NCBI GenBank assembly: GCA_031275595.1
Contig: JAISOO010000001.1
Span: 1 to 34,748 of the forward strand
Direction of reading: 5' to 3'
Length of the DNA stretch: 34,748 bases
DNA from: Spirochaetaceae bacterium
GTDB lineage: Bacteria; Spirochaetota; Spirochaetia; Treponematales; Breznakiellaceae
This document shows, in pieces, positions 14,400 through 21,748 of the stretch (within the stretch, counting starts at the first letter, position 1; every line of letters begins with the position of its first letter). A program made the translations under genes and the position numbers. A model generated the notes under the pieces. It searched no databases. It saw only the letters and a program-made list of their open reading frames with translations, and had not been told where the DNA came from.

Positions 14400-16121
14400 T
14401 ACCTCCCGCCGCTCCCCGCCGCCCAGGGCTATCCACCGGGTCTCCCAGGGTTCCAGGGTAAGGGGCCCCAGGGACCGCGCCGGCGGGTCCGGGGGGATAA
14501 AGCGGGCCGGGAGCGGCCCCAGGTTCTGCATACAGAGGACCCACCGGCCCCCAGGGCCGGGTCCCCGGAGAACCGCAAAAACCGGCCCTTCCGCTTCGGG
14601 CACCCGGTGGGGAACCTCCGGAGCCAGGGTCCCTTCGGAACCGCGGAATTCCAGAAGCCGGGAAAGGCCCCGGTACACATGGTACCTGAGAGAAGCGGGA
14701 TCCGCCAGTTCCTTTTCCACCCGGTCTATGGAAGGTTTCTCCCGGTTAATGGCCCGGTTAAAACCGAGCAAGGCCGGTCCCTCCCGCCAGGCCAGGGAAC
14801 CTATCCAGCTGTGGAAGTATACGGCCGGCAGTCCCGGCAGGGCTAACAGCACCCCCTGGGCGGCGAGGAAGGCCCGGGCCCTGAGTTTTACGGCTTCCCC
14901 TTCCGGTAGATCCCTCCCCAGGGTTTCCGGGGCCACAACCTCCACATAGGAGCAGTTCAACTCGTAGGGGACGGGACCTTCGACGCTGCTCTTGTAGGAA
15001 ACCAGGGCCCCCCGTTTCTTCGCCTCTTCGATGGTGGCGGCAAAGGCGGTCTTATCCACCAGGCCCTGGGCGGGCGTCAGCCCCACCCCGTCGTGGCTGG
15101 CCAGAAAGTTGAGGAACACCCCGCCGTCCCGGGGGAGGGCCAGGTTTCCCGCCCAGGCCCGTAGCGGGCCCGCATCCCCGGATATCGCGGCGTGGAGTAC
15201 CAGCGGGGGCAGGGCGAAGTTGTACACCAGGTGGGCCTCGTCTCCCTGCCCAAAGTAGGAGATGTTCTCTCCATGGGGCACGTTGGTTTCGGTGAGAATT
15301 TTGAGGTCCAACCCTAAATGATCGATCACCGCCCGGAAGAGCCGTACCACGGCATGGGTTTTAGGGTGATGGATACAGGGGGTCCCCGCCTCTTTCCATA
15401 GGTAGGCGATGGCGTCCAGCCGGACTATCCGGGCCCCCCGGCGGTAATATTCAAGAAAAATCCTGATAAATTCAAGCAAAACCCCGGGATTGGAAAAGTC
15501 ATAATCCGCCTGATCCGCGCTGAAGGTGGTCCAGACATAGACCGGGGAACCATCTTTTTTGGTAAACGGGGTAAGGAGGGGCTGGGTCCGGGGACGGACC
15601 ACGGCGGAATAGTCAAAGTCCTCCGGTTTGGTAATATACCACCCCTCGTATGCTCTTTCTCCGGCCAAAAAGCCCTGAAACCACCGGCTCTTCACGCTGC
15701 CGTGGTTGAGGACAAAATCAAAAACCGGCTTAAAATGCCGGCCCAGGGCCTGTATATCCTCCCAGTTTCCAAAGCGGGGATCCACCTCCCGGTAATCGAT
15801 CACCGAGAAGCCGTCGTCCGATGAATAGGGGTGAAAGGGAAGCAGGTGGAGACAGGTAAAGGCCCCCTGGTTCCACCGGGCGAGGAATCGTCCCAGCCGG
15901 GCGAGGCCGCTTTCCCCGGTTCCGCCCCCTTGCGGCGGGGAAAGCATATCCCCATAGGTGATGAGGAGGACGTCCGCGGCGGTAAAGGGGGAACGGGGAG
16001 GAGGAGCGTTCCTTTCCCCGCCAATTCCCCGCTCGAGGATTTCCAAAATTTTTGGATAGATCCTGTCCCCCAGGGAAGGGCCGTAAATAAAAACCAACAG
16101 TTCCTTGATTTTTTGTTTCAT
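14388..16121 (-). CDS. GH13 sucrose/glucosylglycerate phosphorylase
   Basis: This 577-residue glycoside phosphorylase belongs to the sucrose phosphorylase branch of GH13. It has LITYGDML (53-60), the substrate-region motif PFHPYSSDDGFSVIDY (95-110), FDFVLNH (134-140), the nucleophile Asp236 in RIVRLDAIAYLW, the acid/base Glu278 in ILTETN and the stabilising Asp344 in ASHDG. Such enzymes split sucrose, glucosylglycerate or related glucosides with phosphate to give alpha-glucose 1-phosphate in the cytoplasm, saving one ATP. The DAIAYLWKE..T sequence is shared by sucrose and glucosylglycerate phosphorylases, so the acceptor is open. The ATG has no clear Shine-Dalgarno. A TATACT lies nine bases upstream and a CCCAT/ATGGG palindrome just above it. 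Confidence 0.88.
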   Translation of the reverse strand: MKQKIKELLVFIYGPSLGDRIYPKILEILERGIGGERNAPPPRSPFTAADVLLITYGDMLSPPQGGGTGESGLARLGRFLARWNQGAFTCLHLLPFHPYSSDDGFSVIDYREVDPRFGNWEDIQALGRHFKPVFDFVLNHGSVKSRWFQGFLAGERAYEGWYITKPEDFDYSAVVRPRTQPLLTPFTKKDGSPVYVWTTFSADQADYDFSNPGVLLEFIRIFLEYYRRGARIVRLDAIAYLWKEAGTPCIHHPKTHAVVRLFRAVIDHLGLDLKILTETNVPHGENISYFGQGDEAHLVYNFALPPLVLHAAISGDAGPLRAWAGNLALPRDGGVFLNFLASHDGVGLTPAQGLVDKTAFAATIEEAKKRGALVSYKSSVEGPVPYELNCSYVEVVAPETLGRDLPEGEAVKLRARAFLAAQGVLLALPGLPAVYFHSWIGSLAWREGPALLGFNRAINREKPSIDRVEKELADPASLRYHVYRGLSRLLEFRGSEGTLAPEVPHRVPEAEGPVFAVLRGPGPGGRWVLCMQNLGPLPARFIPPDPPARSLGPLTLEPWETRWIALGGGERREVSTR

Positions 16122-16129
16122 ATTCTGTT

Positions 16130-16148
16130 AGTATACCCCCATTATGGG
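16130..16148 (-). promoter_or_regulatory. Possible -10 and operator of the phosphorylase gene
   Basis: On the minus strand CCCATAATGGG (16138-16148; arms CCCAT/ATGGG) precedes TATACT (16130-16135), nine bases before the ATG at 16121. There is no convincing -35. The leader would be very short, matching the absence of a ribosome site. The gene may instead be read through from the flagellar operon. Confidence 0.35.
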
Positions 16149-16157
16149 AAAAAAATA

Positions 16158-16622
16158 TCAGGAATAGCGGGTGATACGTTTTCCCCGCTGGCCCGTAAGT
16201 TCCAGGTAGGCCAATTCCGCAAGGCCGAATCCCGCGTTTTTGGTGAAGTCCTTGGCGTATTCGTCGTAGAGCATATCCTCGTACATCTTCCCCGCAAAAC
16301 CGCCGTCGAGGAATTCCGATTTTTGTATAGTGTTCCGCATCCCCGTAAGGAGGGTCTTGACCAGAAAGGTTTCCAGGGCCTCGCATTGTTCGTAGAGTTT
16401 ATCGGTCTTGTCCACCACGGTTTTTTTGCTTACGGGGGAAGGGGGCTCCTCCCCGGCAGGCTCCCCCGGGGAAGCGGCCTTTTCCCGGGCTTTTTCCAGG
16501 ATTCCGGCAAAAGCCGCCTCCCCTGTGCCGGAGGCGGAAGCCCGGTCCCGGACATTCCCCGCGCCGGAAGGCATAAGCCGGGTGTTATCAAAATAAAAAG
16601 AACCTGCCGCTTCAATGCCCAT
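16158..16622 (-). CDS. FlgJ-like flagellar rod-binding protein
   Basis: The 154-residue protein matches only the N-terminal, rod-binding part of FlgJ. A low-complexity start (residues 25-68, rich in Ala, Gly, Pro and Glu) is followed by KLYEQCEALETFLVKTLL, FLDGGFAGKMYEDMLYDEYAKDF and GFGLAELAYLELTGQ, the family pattern. The muramidase domain of enterobacterial FlgJ is absent, as in other spirochaetes, where the protein acts as rod cap or scaffold in the periplasm. A strong GGGAGGGG ribosome site supports the start. It follows flgG by 14 bases and belongs to the flgF-flgG operon. Confidence 0.88.
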   Translation of the reverse strand: MGIEAAGSFYFDNTRLMPSGAGNVRDRASASGTGEAAFAGILEKAREKAASPGEPAGEEPPSPVSKKTVVDKTDKLYEQCEALETFLVKTLLTGMRNTIQKSEFLDGGFAGKMYEDMLYDEYAKDFTKNAGFGLAELAYLELTGQRGKRITRYS

Positions 16623-16636
16623 CTATTTCCCCTCCC

Positions 16637-17446
16637 TTACCGCTTGAGGCTGGTGGCGGTTCCCAGCATATTGTCGCTGGTCTGGATAGTCCGGGAATTA
16701 AACTCATAGGCCCGCTGGGCCACGATGAGATCCACCATCTCCCGCACCACCGATACGTTGGACATTTCAAGAAATTTATGGTAGATCTTCCCCATGCCTT
16801 CGTATCCGGGCCGTCCGGGAATGGGGTCCCCGGAGGCTTCGGTGATTTTAAAAAGATTCTCCCCCACCGCCGTAAGCCCCACGGGATTGGGGAAGCGGTA
16901 GAGTTCCAGTTGTCCCACCGCCACTTCCACGGGATCGGCATTGTCGTCATACCCCGGAACCTTTACCGATACCCGACCGTCCTGGGTAACATTGATGGTC
17001 TGGGGAAGGAACCGTTCGGGCATGATGATGTCCGGAAGCAGCCAATACCCGTTGGAAGTAACCATCCGGCCGTCGGAATCCACCTCAAAGGCCCCGTTCC
17101 GGGTATAGGCCCAACTTCCGTCGTACATCTGGATGCGGAAAAAGCCCTCCCCTACAATGGCCATATCGGTAACGTTTTCCGTACTCTGGGGCGCCCCCTG
17201 GCTGAACATCCGTTGGGTATCGGCAAGTTTGACCCCGTGGCCCATCTGGACCCCCACGGGAACCACCGTGTCCTCCGTGGCGGGGGTTCCCGCGGTTTTG
17301 ACGGTTTGATAGAGAAGATCCTCAAAATCCGCCCGCATTTTCTTGTACCCCGCGGTATTGACGTTAGCCAGATTATTGGAAATAGTGTCAATATTGGCCT
17401 GCTGGCCTATCATGCCGGACGCGCCGGTCCATAAACTTCGTACCAT
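16637..17446 (-). CDS. flgG: Flagellar distal rod protein FlgG
   Basis: The 269-residue protein starts MVRSLWTGASGMIGQQ and contains ISNNLANVNTAGYK, the N-terminal rod signature. It ends with NVSVVREMVDLIVAQRAYEFNSRTIQTSDNML, the C-terminal coiled-coil signature; the two ends pack together in the rod. Length and the extended central region (EGFFRIQMYDGSWAYTRNG) fit FlgG, the distal rod subunit exported by the flagellar type III apparatus. AGGAG lies seven bases before the ATG. It lies downstream of flgF with a conserved-looking hairpin between, and ahead of the flgJ-like gene. Confidence 0.93.
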   Translation of the reverse strand: MVRSLWTGASGMIGQQANIDTISNNLANVNTAGYKKMRADFEDLLYQTVKTAGTPATEDTVVPVGVQMGHGVKLADTQRMFSQGAPQSTENVTDMAIVGEGFFRIQMYDGSWAYTRNGAFEVDSDGRMVTSNGYWLLPDIIMPERFLPQTINVTQDGRVSVKVPGYDDNADPVEVAVGQLELYRFPNPVGLTAVGENLFKITEASGDPIPGRPGYEGMGKIYHKFLEMSNVSVVREMVDLIVAQRAYEFNSRTIQTSDNMLGTATSLKR

Positions 17447-17480
17447 AAATAGCTCCTCGGCTTAAAGTCCCATCATGTAA

Positions 17481-17512
17481 GGGGGTTTCAAATGTCAGGT
17501 TTTGAAACCCCC
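17481..17512. repeat. Hairpin between flgF and flgG
   Basis: GGGGGTTTCAAA (17481-17492) pairs perfectly with TTTGAAACCCCC (17501-17512) around an eight-base loop. It starts seven bases after the flgF stop. The T-rich side (TTGTTTTT) lies on the plus strand, away from the direction of transcription, so it is not an intrinsic terminator for flgF. It resembles the GTTTCAAAAC hairpins at 13607-13718. Confidence 0.7.
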
Positions 17513-17518
17513 TTGTTT

Positions 17519-18370
17519 TTAACCAACCCGGGCGACTTGATTGATCAAGGTCCCCAGCATGGAATCGCCGGTTTGTACGGCCTTTTGATTGGCCTCGTAG
17601 GCCCGGTTTACCTCTATCATCCGGACCATCTCGACCACCGGGTCCACGTTGGAGGCTTCCACAAAGCCCTGGACCACCCGGGGACGGTTCCCCGGCTCCA
17701 TGATCCGGGCATCCCCGGAGGTCTCGGTGGAGCGGTAGAGGCTGGAGCCCTGTTTTTCCAGGTACCGGTCAAGATCAAAGTCCACCAGTTTCAGGGTATC
17801 CAGGCGGACCGCCTCCCCCCAGGTATTGTCCTCCCGGGATATCATCAGGGCGGGATCATCGGCGTACTCCGCGTTGATCCATACCTGCCCATCCTTGTCC
17901 ACTTGAAAATTATTGGCCTTTACTTTGATGGGGCCCTGTTCCCCCAGGACGGGGTAACCTTCTTTGGTTTCCAGGTACCCTTCTTTTCCCAGTTGAAAGG
18001 AACCGTTCCGGGTGTACCGTTCCCCCCAGGGGGTCGCGATGGTAAAAAAACCCGTCCCGTCCATGGCCAAATCAAAATCGCTTTGGGTTTCCTTCATGGC
18101 CCCCTGCTGAAAATCGGTAAAAAGCTCGTTCACCTCCACCCCGGTTCCCAGTTTACCGATGATAGGCGCCGCATCCCCGGAACCGAAGGGATGGCGGTAC
18201 ACCCCGTCGTCGTTCATCCGCCGCATGAGAAGTTCCGGAAAGGCCTTGAATGAGGCCACATCCCGCTTATATCCGTCCACGTCCACATTCGCCAGATTAT
18301 TCGCCACCGCGTCCAGCCGCCACTGCTGGGCCCTCATGCCGCTGGCGCCGGTATACCATCCTCTAATCAC
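17519..18370 (-). CDS. flgF: Flagellar rod protein, FlgF/FlgG family
   Basis: This 283-residue rod protein begins with IRGWYTGASGMRAQQW and VANNLANVDVDGYKRD. It ends with NVDPVVEMVRMIEVNRAYEA and the tail QTGDSMLGTLINQVARVG, the paired terminal signatures of flagellar axial proteins. It is slightly more divergent than its neighbour, with a charged central part, which fits the proximal-rod FlgF role. Some Treponema annotations call both genes flgG. The GTG start has GGAGG eight bases upstream. It is the first gene of the three-gene rod operon, and a sigma-28-like promoter lies just upstream next to an IS66 relic. Confidence 0.9.
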   Translation of the reverse strand: MIRGWYTGASGMRAQQWRLDAVANNLANVDVDGYKRDVASFKAFPELLMRRMNDDGVYRHPFGSGDAAPIIGKLGTGVEVNELFTDFQQGAMKETQSDFDLAMDGTGFFTIATPWGERYTRNGSFQLGKEGYLETKEGYPVLGEQGPIKVKANNFQVDKDGQVWINAEYADDPALMISREDNTWGEAVRLDTLKLVDFDLDRYLEKQGSSLYRSTETSGDARIMEPGNRPRVVQGFVEASNVDPVVEMVRMIEVNRAYEANQKAVQTGDSMLGTLINQVARVG

Positions 18371-18388
18371 CCCGCAACCTCCGTTTTG

Positions 18389-18409
18389 AACCCCGGTTGA
18401 ACCGAGGTT
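18389..18409. repeat. 21-bp palindrome in flgF leader
   Basis: The arms AACCCCGGTT and AACCGAGGTT are complementary except at one position. It lies between the putative -10 and the flgF ribosome site, so it could be an operator or a leader hairpin. Confidence 0.45.
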
Positions 18410-18418
18410 CTAGGCTAA

Positions 18419-18446
18419 ATATCGGCACAAAATACCGGTCCCTTGA
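18419..18446 (-). promoter_or_regulatory. Sigma-28-like promoter of the flagellar rod operon
   Basis: On the minus strand GCCGATAT (18419-18426) matches the flagellar sigma-28 -10 consensus GCCGATAA in seven of eight bases. A weaker TCAA (18443-18446) lies 16 bases upstream in place of TAAA. It sits 49 bases ahead of the flgF start. The -35 abuts the edge of the IS66 relic. Confidence 0.4.
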
Positions 18447-18688
18447 AACCAAATCCGTAAAAGGGGAACTTATTCAAACAATGCGGTGGAACAGGTAATA
18501 CGGGTGATAGTATTAGACCGGAAAGTGATACAAGGTTCGCGCAGTGATGGGGAAACCGGTGGATGGAACGGTTCTGGAGTACATTGACAACCCGCACACA
18601 ACAGGGAAAACCGGTTGCTGATTTTCTGTACGACGGTGTCGGTTCCAGCTTGAATAATCTTCCTTCACCATCGTTGTTGCAAGGCTGA
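18447..18688 (+). pseudogene. IS66-family transposase C-terminal relic
   Basis: The plus strand encodes a stretch with YSNNAVEQVIRV and VLDRKVIQGSRSD, then after a one-base shift near 18548 WGNRWMERFWSTL and QGKPVADFL, ending PSPSLLQG. This is the C-terminal pattern of one branch of IS66 transposases: the NN.vEqaIR glutamate region, a basic RKv.qGtrSd block, an ERfws.l helix and a terminal PSLL. Inserting one T restores a single frame, so it is a frameshifted remnant. Everything upstream of the C-terminal ~75 codons is missing. It lies in the promoter region of flgF, in the opposite orientation. A probable right terminal repeat follows at 18714-18731. Confidence 0.72.
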
Positions 18689-18713
18689 ATTACATCCCCT
18701 TCTTCTCATGATT

Positions 18714-18731
18714 ACACCGGTGAACGGTTAC
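18714..18731 (-). mobile_element. Probable right terminal repeat of the IS66 relic
   Basis: Read inward from 18731 the sequence is GTAACCGTTCACCGGTGT. IS66-family ends characteristically begin GTAA, and this lies 26 bases beyond the transposase stop, where the terminal repeat should be. The matching left end is not visible. From here to 18802 nothing else is recognisable. Confidence 0.5.
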
Positions 18732-18802
18732 GATAAAACTTTTCATATACAATACTAGCTGTCGTGTATTATTGCCCGGGGGAAGTGAAGTTTGCCTGGG
18801 GC

Positions 18803-20833
18803 CTAACGCTCGGCCTTCTTTTCAAAATGGGAAAATTCCATGGTAAAGGTGGCCCGGCCCTGGCTCACTGACCGGAGGGCGGTCATAAACCCGAACATCT
18901 TTGCCATGGGGGCCAGGGCTTTTACCTCATCGATCTGGGCCTTGGAATTCATGCTTGATACCTGGCCCCCCCGCTGGACCAGGAGGCTGATCACGTCCCC
19001 CACAAATTCCTTGGGGGAAATAAGCCCCACGGTCATGATCGGCTCCAGAAGTATGGGCCCGGCGGAACGGCAGGCTTCGTCGAAACACAGGCTGGCGCAG
19101 GCTTCAAAGGCAAATTCGGTACCCGTAAGCTCCGAATATTTGATGTCCGTCAGGGTAACCCCCACATCGATACAGGGGTAGCCCAGGACTATACCGGAGG
19201 CAAAGGCCCCGGTTATGCCCCGTTCCACCGCGTCAAAAACAGCCTCGGGAATATCCCGGCTTTTAACCCCGCAGGTGTACCGGTTGCCCGATCCCCGGGG
19301 AACCGGTTCTATCCGCAGGCACAGGGATGCGGCGTTTTCCTTTCCGCCGATGATTCTGGAGAAATTTTCGGTCCATTCCAGGGCCTTGCTCACCGACTCC
19401 CGGTAGGTTACCTGGGGGTTCCCCACCTTGGCCCCCAGGTTGTAATCCTTGAGGATCTTGGTAACCAGGACATCCAGGTGCAGTTCCCCCATGCCGGAAA
19501 TGATAAGCTGGCCGGTCTCCTCGTTTTCCTTGGTGGTAAAGGTGGGATCCTCCTTGGCCAGGATCGCCAGAATATTCCGCAGTTTCTCCTGTTCCGACAT
19601 GGTCCGGGGTTCAATGGAAACCGAAATAACCGGCTCGGGGAAGACCATCTTATCCAGGACCACCGGCCACCCCTCGCTGCCGATGGTGTCCCCGGTCTGG
19701 GCCAGCTTCATCCCGATAATGACCCCGATGTCCCCGGCGGCCAGTTCCTCCAGGGGCTCGGATTTATTGGAATGCATCCGCAGAATCCGGTTGGCCCGCT
19801 CCCGCTTCCGCTTGCCGACATTAAACACCGCGGAACCCGGTTTGATGGTCCCCGAATACATCCGCACATAACAGAGGCTCCCCGCCTCCCGGTCATTCTG
19901 AATTTTGAAAACCAGCCCCAGGGGCATTCCCTTGGGATCGCAGGGGACCCGCAGTTCCTCTTCTTTTTTGGTATTATAGGCCAGCGCCGGGGCCACCTCA
20001 TCCGGGGCGGGGAGGTAATCCACCACCGCGTCGATCAGGGGCTGCACCCCCATATTGCGCCGGGAAGCGCCGGCGAACATGGGGAGCACCGACCGGTTCA
20101 GCACCGCCTTGCGCAGTTCCTGCCGTATAAGCTCCGGAGATATTTCCCCGCCCCCCAGATAACGTTCCGTCAGGACATCGGAAAAGACCGAAAGGGTATC
20201 GATGAGTTTTTCCCGCCATTCCCGGGCCAGATTTTCCCGCTCCGGGGCGATGGGGGCAAAAACTATCCGCTCCCCTTCCACCGAAGGATCCCAGCGGATT
20301 TCCCGCATTTCAATCAAGTCCACAACCCCCTCAAACCCGCTTTCCTTGCCGATGGGGAGCTGCAGGGCCGCGGTCCGTATGCCCAGTTTTACCCGGACAT
20401 CCTCCAGGACCGGAAAAAAATCGGCCCCGATCCGGTCCATCTTATTGACATAGCCGATACAGGGCACCTTATACCGTTCCGCCTGATGCCACACCGTTTC
20501 GGTTTGGGGCTCCACCCCCCGGACCGCGTCGAAGATGGCTATCGCCCCGTCCAGCACCCGGAGGGAACGTTCAACTTCGGCGGTAAAATCCACATGCCCC
20601 GGAGTATCAATGATATTGATCTGAAAATCCCTCCAATAGGTGGTGGTCGCGGCGCTTTGAATGGTAATACCCCGTTCCTGCTCCTGCTCCATCCAGTCCA
20701 TAATGGCTTCGCCGTCATCTACTTCGCCTATTCTATGACTTTTTCCAGTATAATAGAGGATCCGTTCGGTGGTAGTGGTTTTTCCGGCGTCAATATGGGC
20801 CATAATCCCGATATTACGCATAGAATTCAGCAT
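18803..20833 (-). CDS. fusA2: Elongation factor G, EF-G2 type
   Basis: The 676-residue GTPase has all EF-G domains. The G1 loop is AHIDAGKTTTTERILYYTGK, the switch II is DTPGHVDF, and NKMD is the guanine-specificity motif. Domain III contains IISGMGELHLDVL, and domains IV-V end with PKEFVGDVISLLVQRGGQ. The switch I run SHRIGEVDDGEAIMDWMEQEQERGITI resembles the second, recycling-type EF-G of spirochaetes (spdEFG2; Borrelia BB0691) more than the elongation-type EF-G1. By that analogy it would split post-termination ribosomes with ribosome recycling factor. The specific role is inferred from remembered family patterns. AGGAG is seven bases upstream of the ATG, and it has its own promoter. Confidence 0.85.
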   Translation of the reverse strand: MLNSMRNIGIMAHIDAGKTTTTERILYYTGKSHRIGEVDDGEAIMDWMEQEQERGITIQSAATTTYWRDFQINIIDTPGHVDFTAEVERSLRVLDGAIAIFDAVRGVEPQTETVWHQAERYKVPCIGYVNKMDRIGADFFPVLEDVRVKLGIRTAALQLPIGKESGFEGVVDLIEMREIRWDPSVEGERIVFAPIAPERENLAREWREKLIDTLSVFSDVLTERYLGGGEISPELIRQELRKAVLNRSVLPMFAGASRRNMGVQPLIDAVVDYLPAPDEVAPALAYNTKKEEELRVPCDPKGMPLGLVFKIQNDREAGSLCYVRMYSGTIKPGSAVFNVGKRKRERANRILRMHSNKSEPLEELAAGDIGVIIGMKLAQTGDTIGSEGWPVVLDKMVFPEPVISVSIEPRTMSEQEKLRNILAILAKEDPTFTTKENEETGQLIISGMGELHLDVLVTKILKDYNLGAKVGNPQVTYRESVSKALEWTENFSRIIGGKENAASLCLRIEPVPRGSGNRYTCGVKSRDIPEAVFDAVERGITGAFASGIVLGYPCIDVGVTLTDIKYSELTGTEFAFEACASLCFDEACRSAGPILLEPIMTVGLISPKEFVGDVISLLVQRGGQVSSMNSKAQIDEVKALAPMAKMFGFMTALRSVSQGRATFTMEFSHFEKKAER

Positions 20834-20872
20834 GACCTAACTCCTGGGCGGCTGTTTTGACAGGGCCGGTAC

Positions 20873-20885
20873 GACTATTATAGTC
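20873..20885 (-). promoter_or_regulatory. fusA2 -10 within a 13-bp palindrome
   Basis: A perfect TATAAT on the minus strand (20877-20882) sits inside GACTAT-A-ATAGTC, a palindrome with six-base arms, 40 bases before the fusA2 start. The -35 is poor. This suggests a controlled promoter in the 69-base gap between folP and fusA2. Confidence 0.5.
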
Positions 20886-20902
20886 CATGGAGCGAAAAAA
20901 TG

Positions 20903-21748
20903 CTAGCCAACCGGATACGGGCCTATGGCGGCGATAACCTTGACCAGATCCACCGCCTCGGGCACATCGTGGACCCGGATAATCCCGGCCCCTTTCATAA
21001 GGCAGAGGGCGTTAGCCGCCAGAGTTCCCGCAAGCCGCTGGGATACCTCCCGGCCGGTAAGGTCCCCGATGATGGTCTTCCGGGAAAGCCCTACCAGGAC
21101 CGGGTAGCCCAGGGACCGGATACGTTCCAGACAGGCAAGGAGGGCCAGGTTGTCCTCCCGGCGTTTGCCGAAACCGATGCCGGGGTCCAGGATGATATGC
21201 TCCCGGGGGATGCCCGCGGCCAGGGCCCGGGCGGCGGCGGCGGCCAGATAGGAGCGGACCGCCTCCACCACGTCCTCATAATAGGGCTGGTCCTGCATAT
21301 CAACGGGGATGCCCTTCTTATGCATCAGCACCACCGGTGCCCCCCATTCGGCGCAGAGGGGCCCCAGGGCGGGATCATCCTCCAGGGCGGAAATATCGTT
21401 GACCAGGTCCGCCCCCGCCTCCAAGGCCGCCCGGGCCACCGGCGCTTTCCGGGTGTCCACCGAGACCGGGGTCTGTTTTTGCTCCCTAAAGGCCCGGATA
21501 ACCGGTACCAGCCGGCGGCACTCCTCTTCTTCGTCCACATAAGCCGCGCCGGGCCGGGTGGATTCCCCCCCAAAGTCGATGATGTCCGCCCCGGCTTCCG
21601 CGGCTTCCAGGGCCCGGTCTAGCGCCGCTTGGGGGCCCGCGTTACGGCTCCCCGGGTAGAAGGAATCTTCGGTACAGTTGACAATGGCCATCACCAGGGG
21701 CCTCGCGGAGAAATCCAGGAGGCCGGGGAGTTTGACCGGACCGCTCAT
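20903..21748 (-). CDS. folP: Dihydropteroate synthase
   Basis: FolP joins the pterin pyrophosphate to p-aminobenzoate in folate synthesis, in the cytoplasm. The 281-residue TIM-barrel protein shows the pterin-site motifs MAIVNCTEDSFYPGSR (usual form GILNVTPDSF), IIDFGGESTRPGA, SVDTRKA, LVNDISAL, HIILDPGIGFGK and LVGLSRKTIIG, and the C-terminal IIRVHDV. The unusual N-C-T-E in the first motif is a divergent but plausible form. Its ATG overlaps the folE2 stop by four bases, so the two folate genes form one transcription unit. Confidence 0.94.
   Translation of the reverse strand: MSGPVKLPGLLDFSARPLVMAIVNCTEDSFYPGSRNAGPQAALDRALEAAEAGADIIDFGGESTRPGAAYVDEEEECRRLVPVIRAFREQKQTPVSVDTRKAPVARAALEAGADLVNDISALEDDPALGPLCAEWGAPVVLMHKKGIPVDMQDQPYYEDVVEAVRSYLAAAAARALAAGIPREHIILDPGIGFGKRREDNLALLACLERIRSLGYPVLVGLSRKTIIGDLTGREVSQRLAGTLAANALCLMKGAGIIRVHDVPEAVDLVKVIAAIGPYPVG

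Noticed and set aside
17481..17520. Intrinsic terminator between flgF and flgG.
   Set aside because: The T-run follows the stem only on the plus strand, whereas both genes are on the minus strand.
18481..18690. Fragments reminiscent of a ParE/RelE toxin (an EYIDNPHTTGK stretch) upstream of flgF.
   Set aside because: The other two frames together give a much longer and better match to the C-terminus of an IS66 transposase, which explains the same bases.
19478..20860. 460-codon open frame on the plus strand opposite fusA2 (and others such as 29960-31201).
   Set aside because: These lie wholly antisense to clearly conserved genes and show proline/glycine/arginine-rich, motif-free translations. 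They reflect the GC-rich third positions of the real genes.
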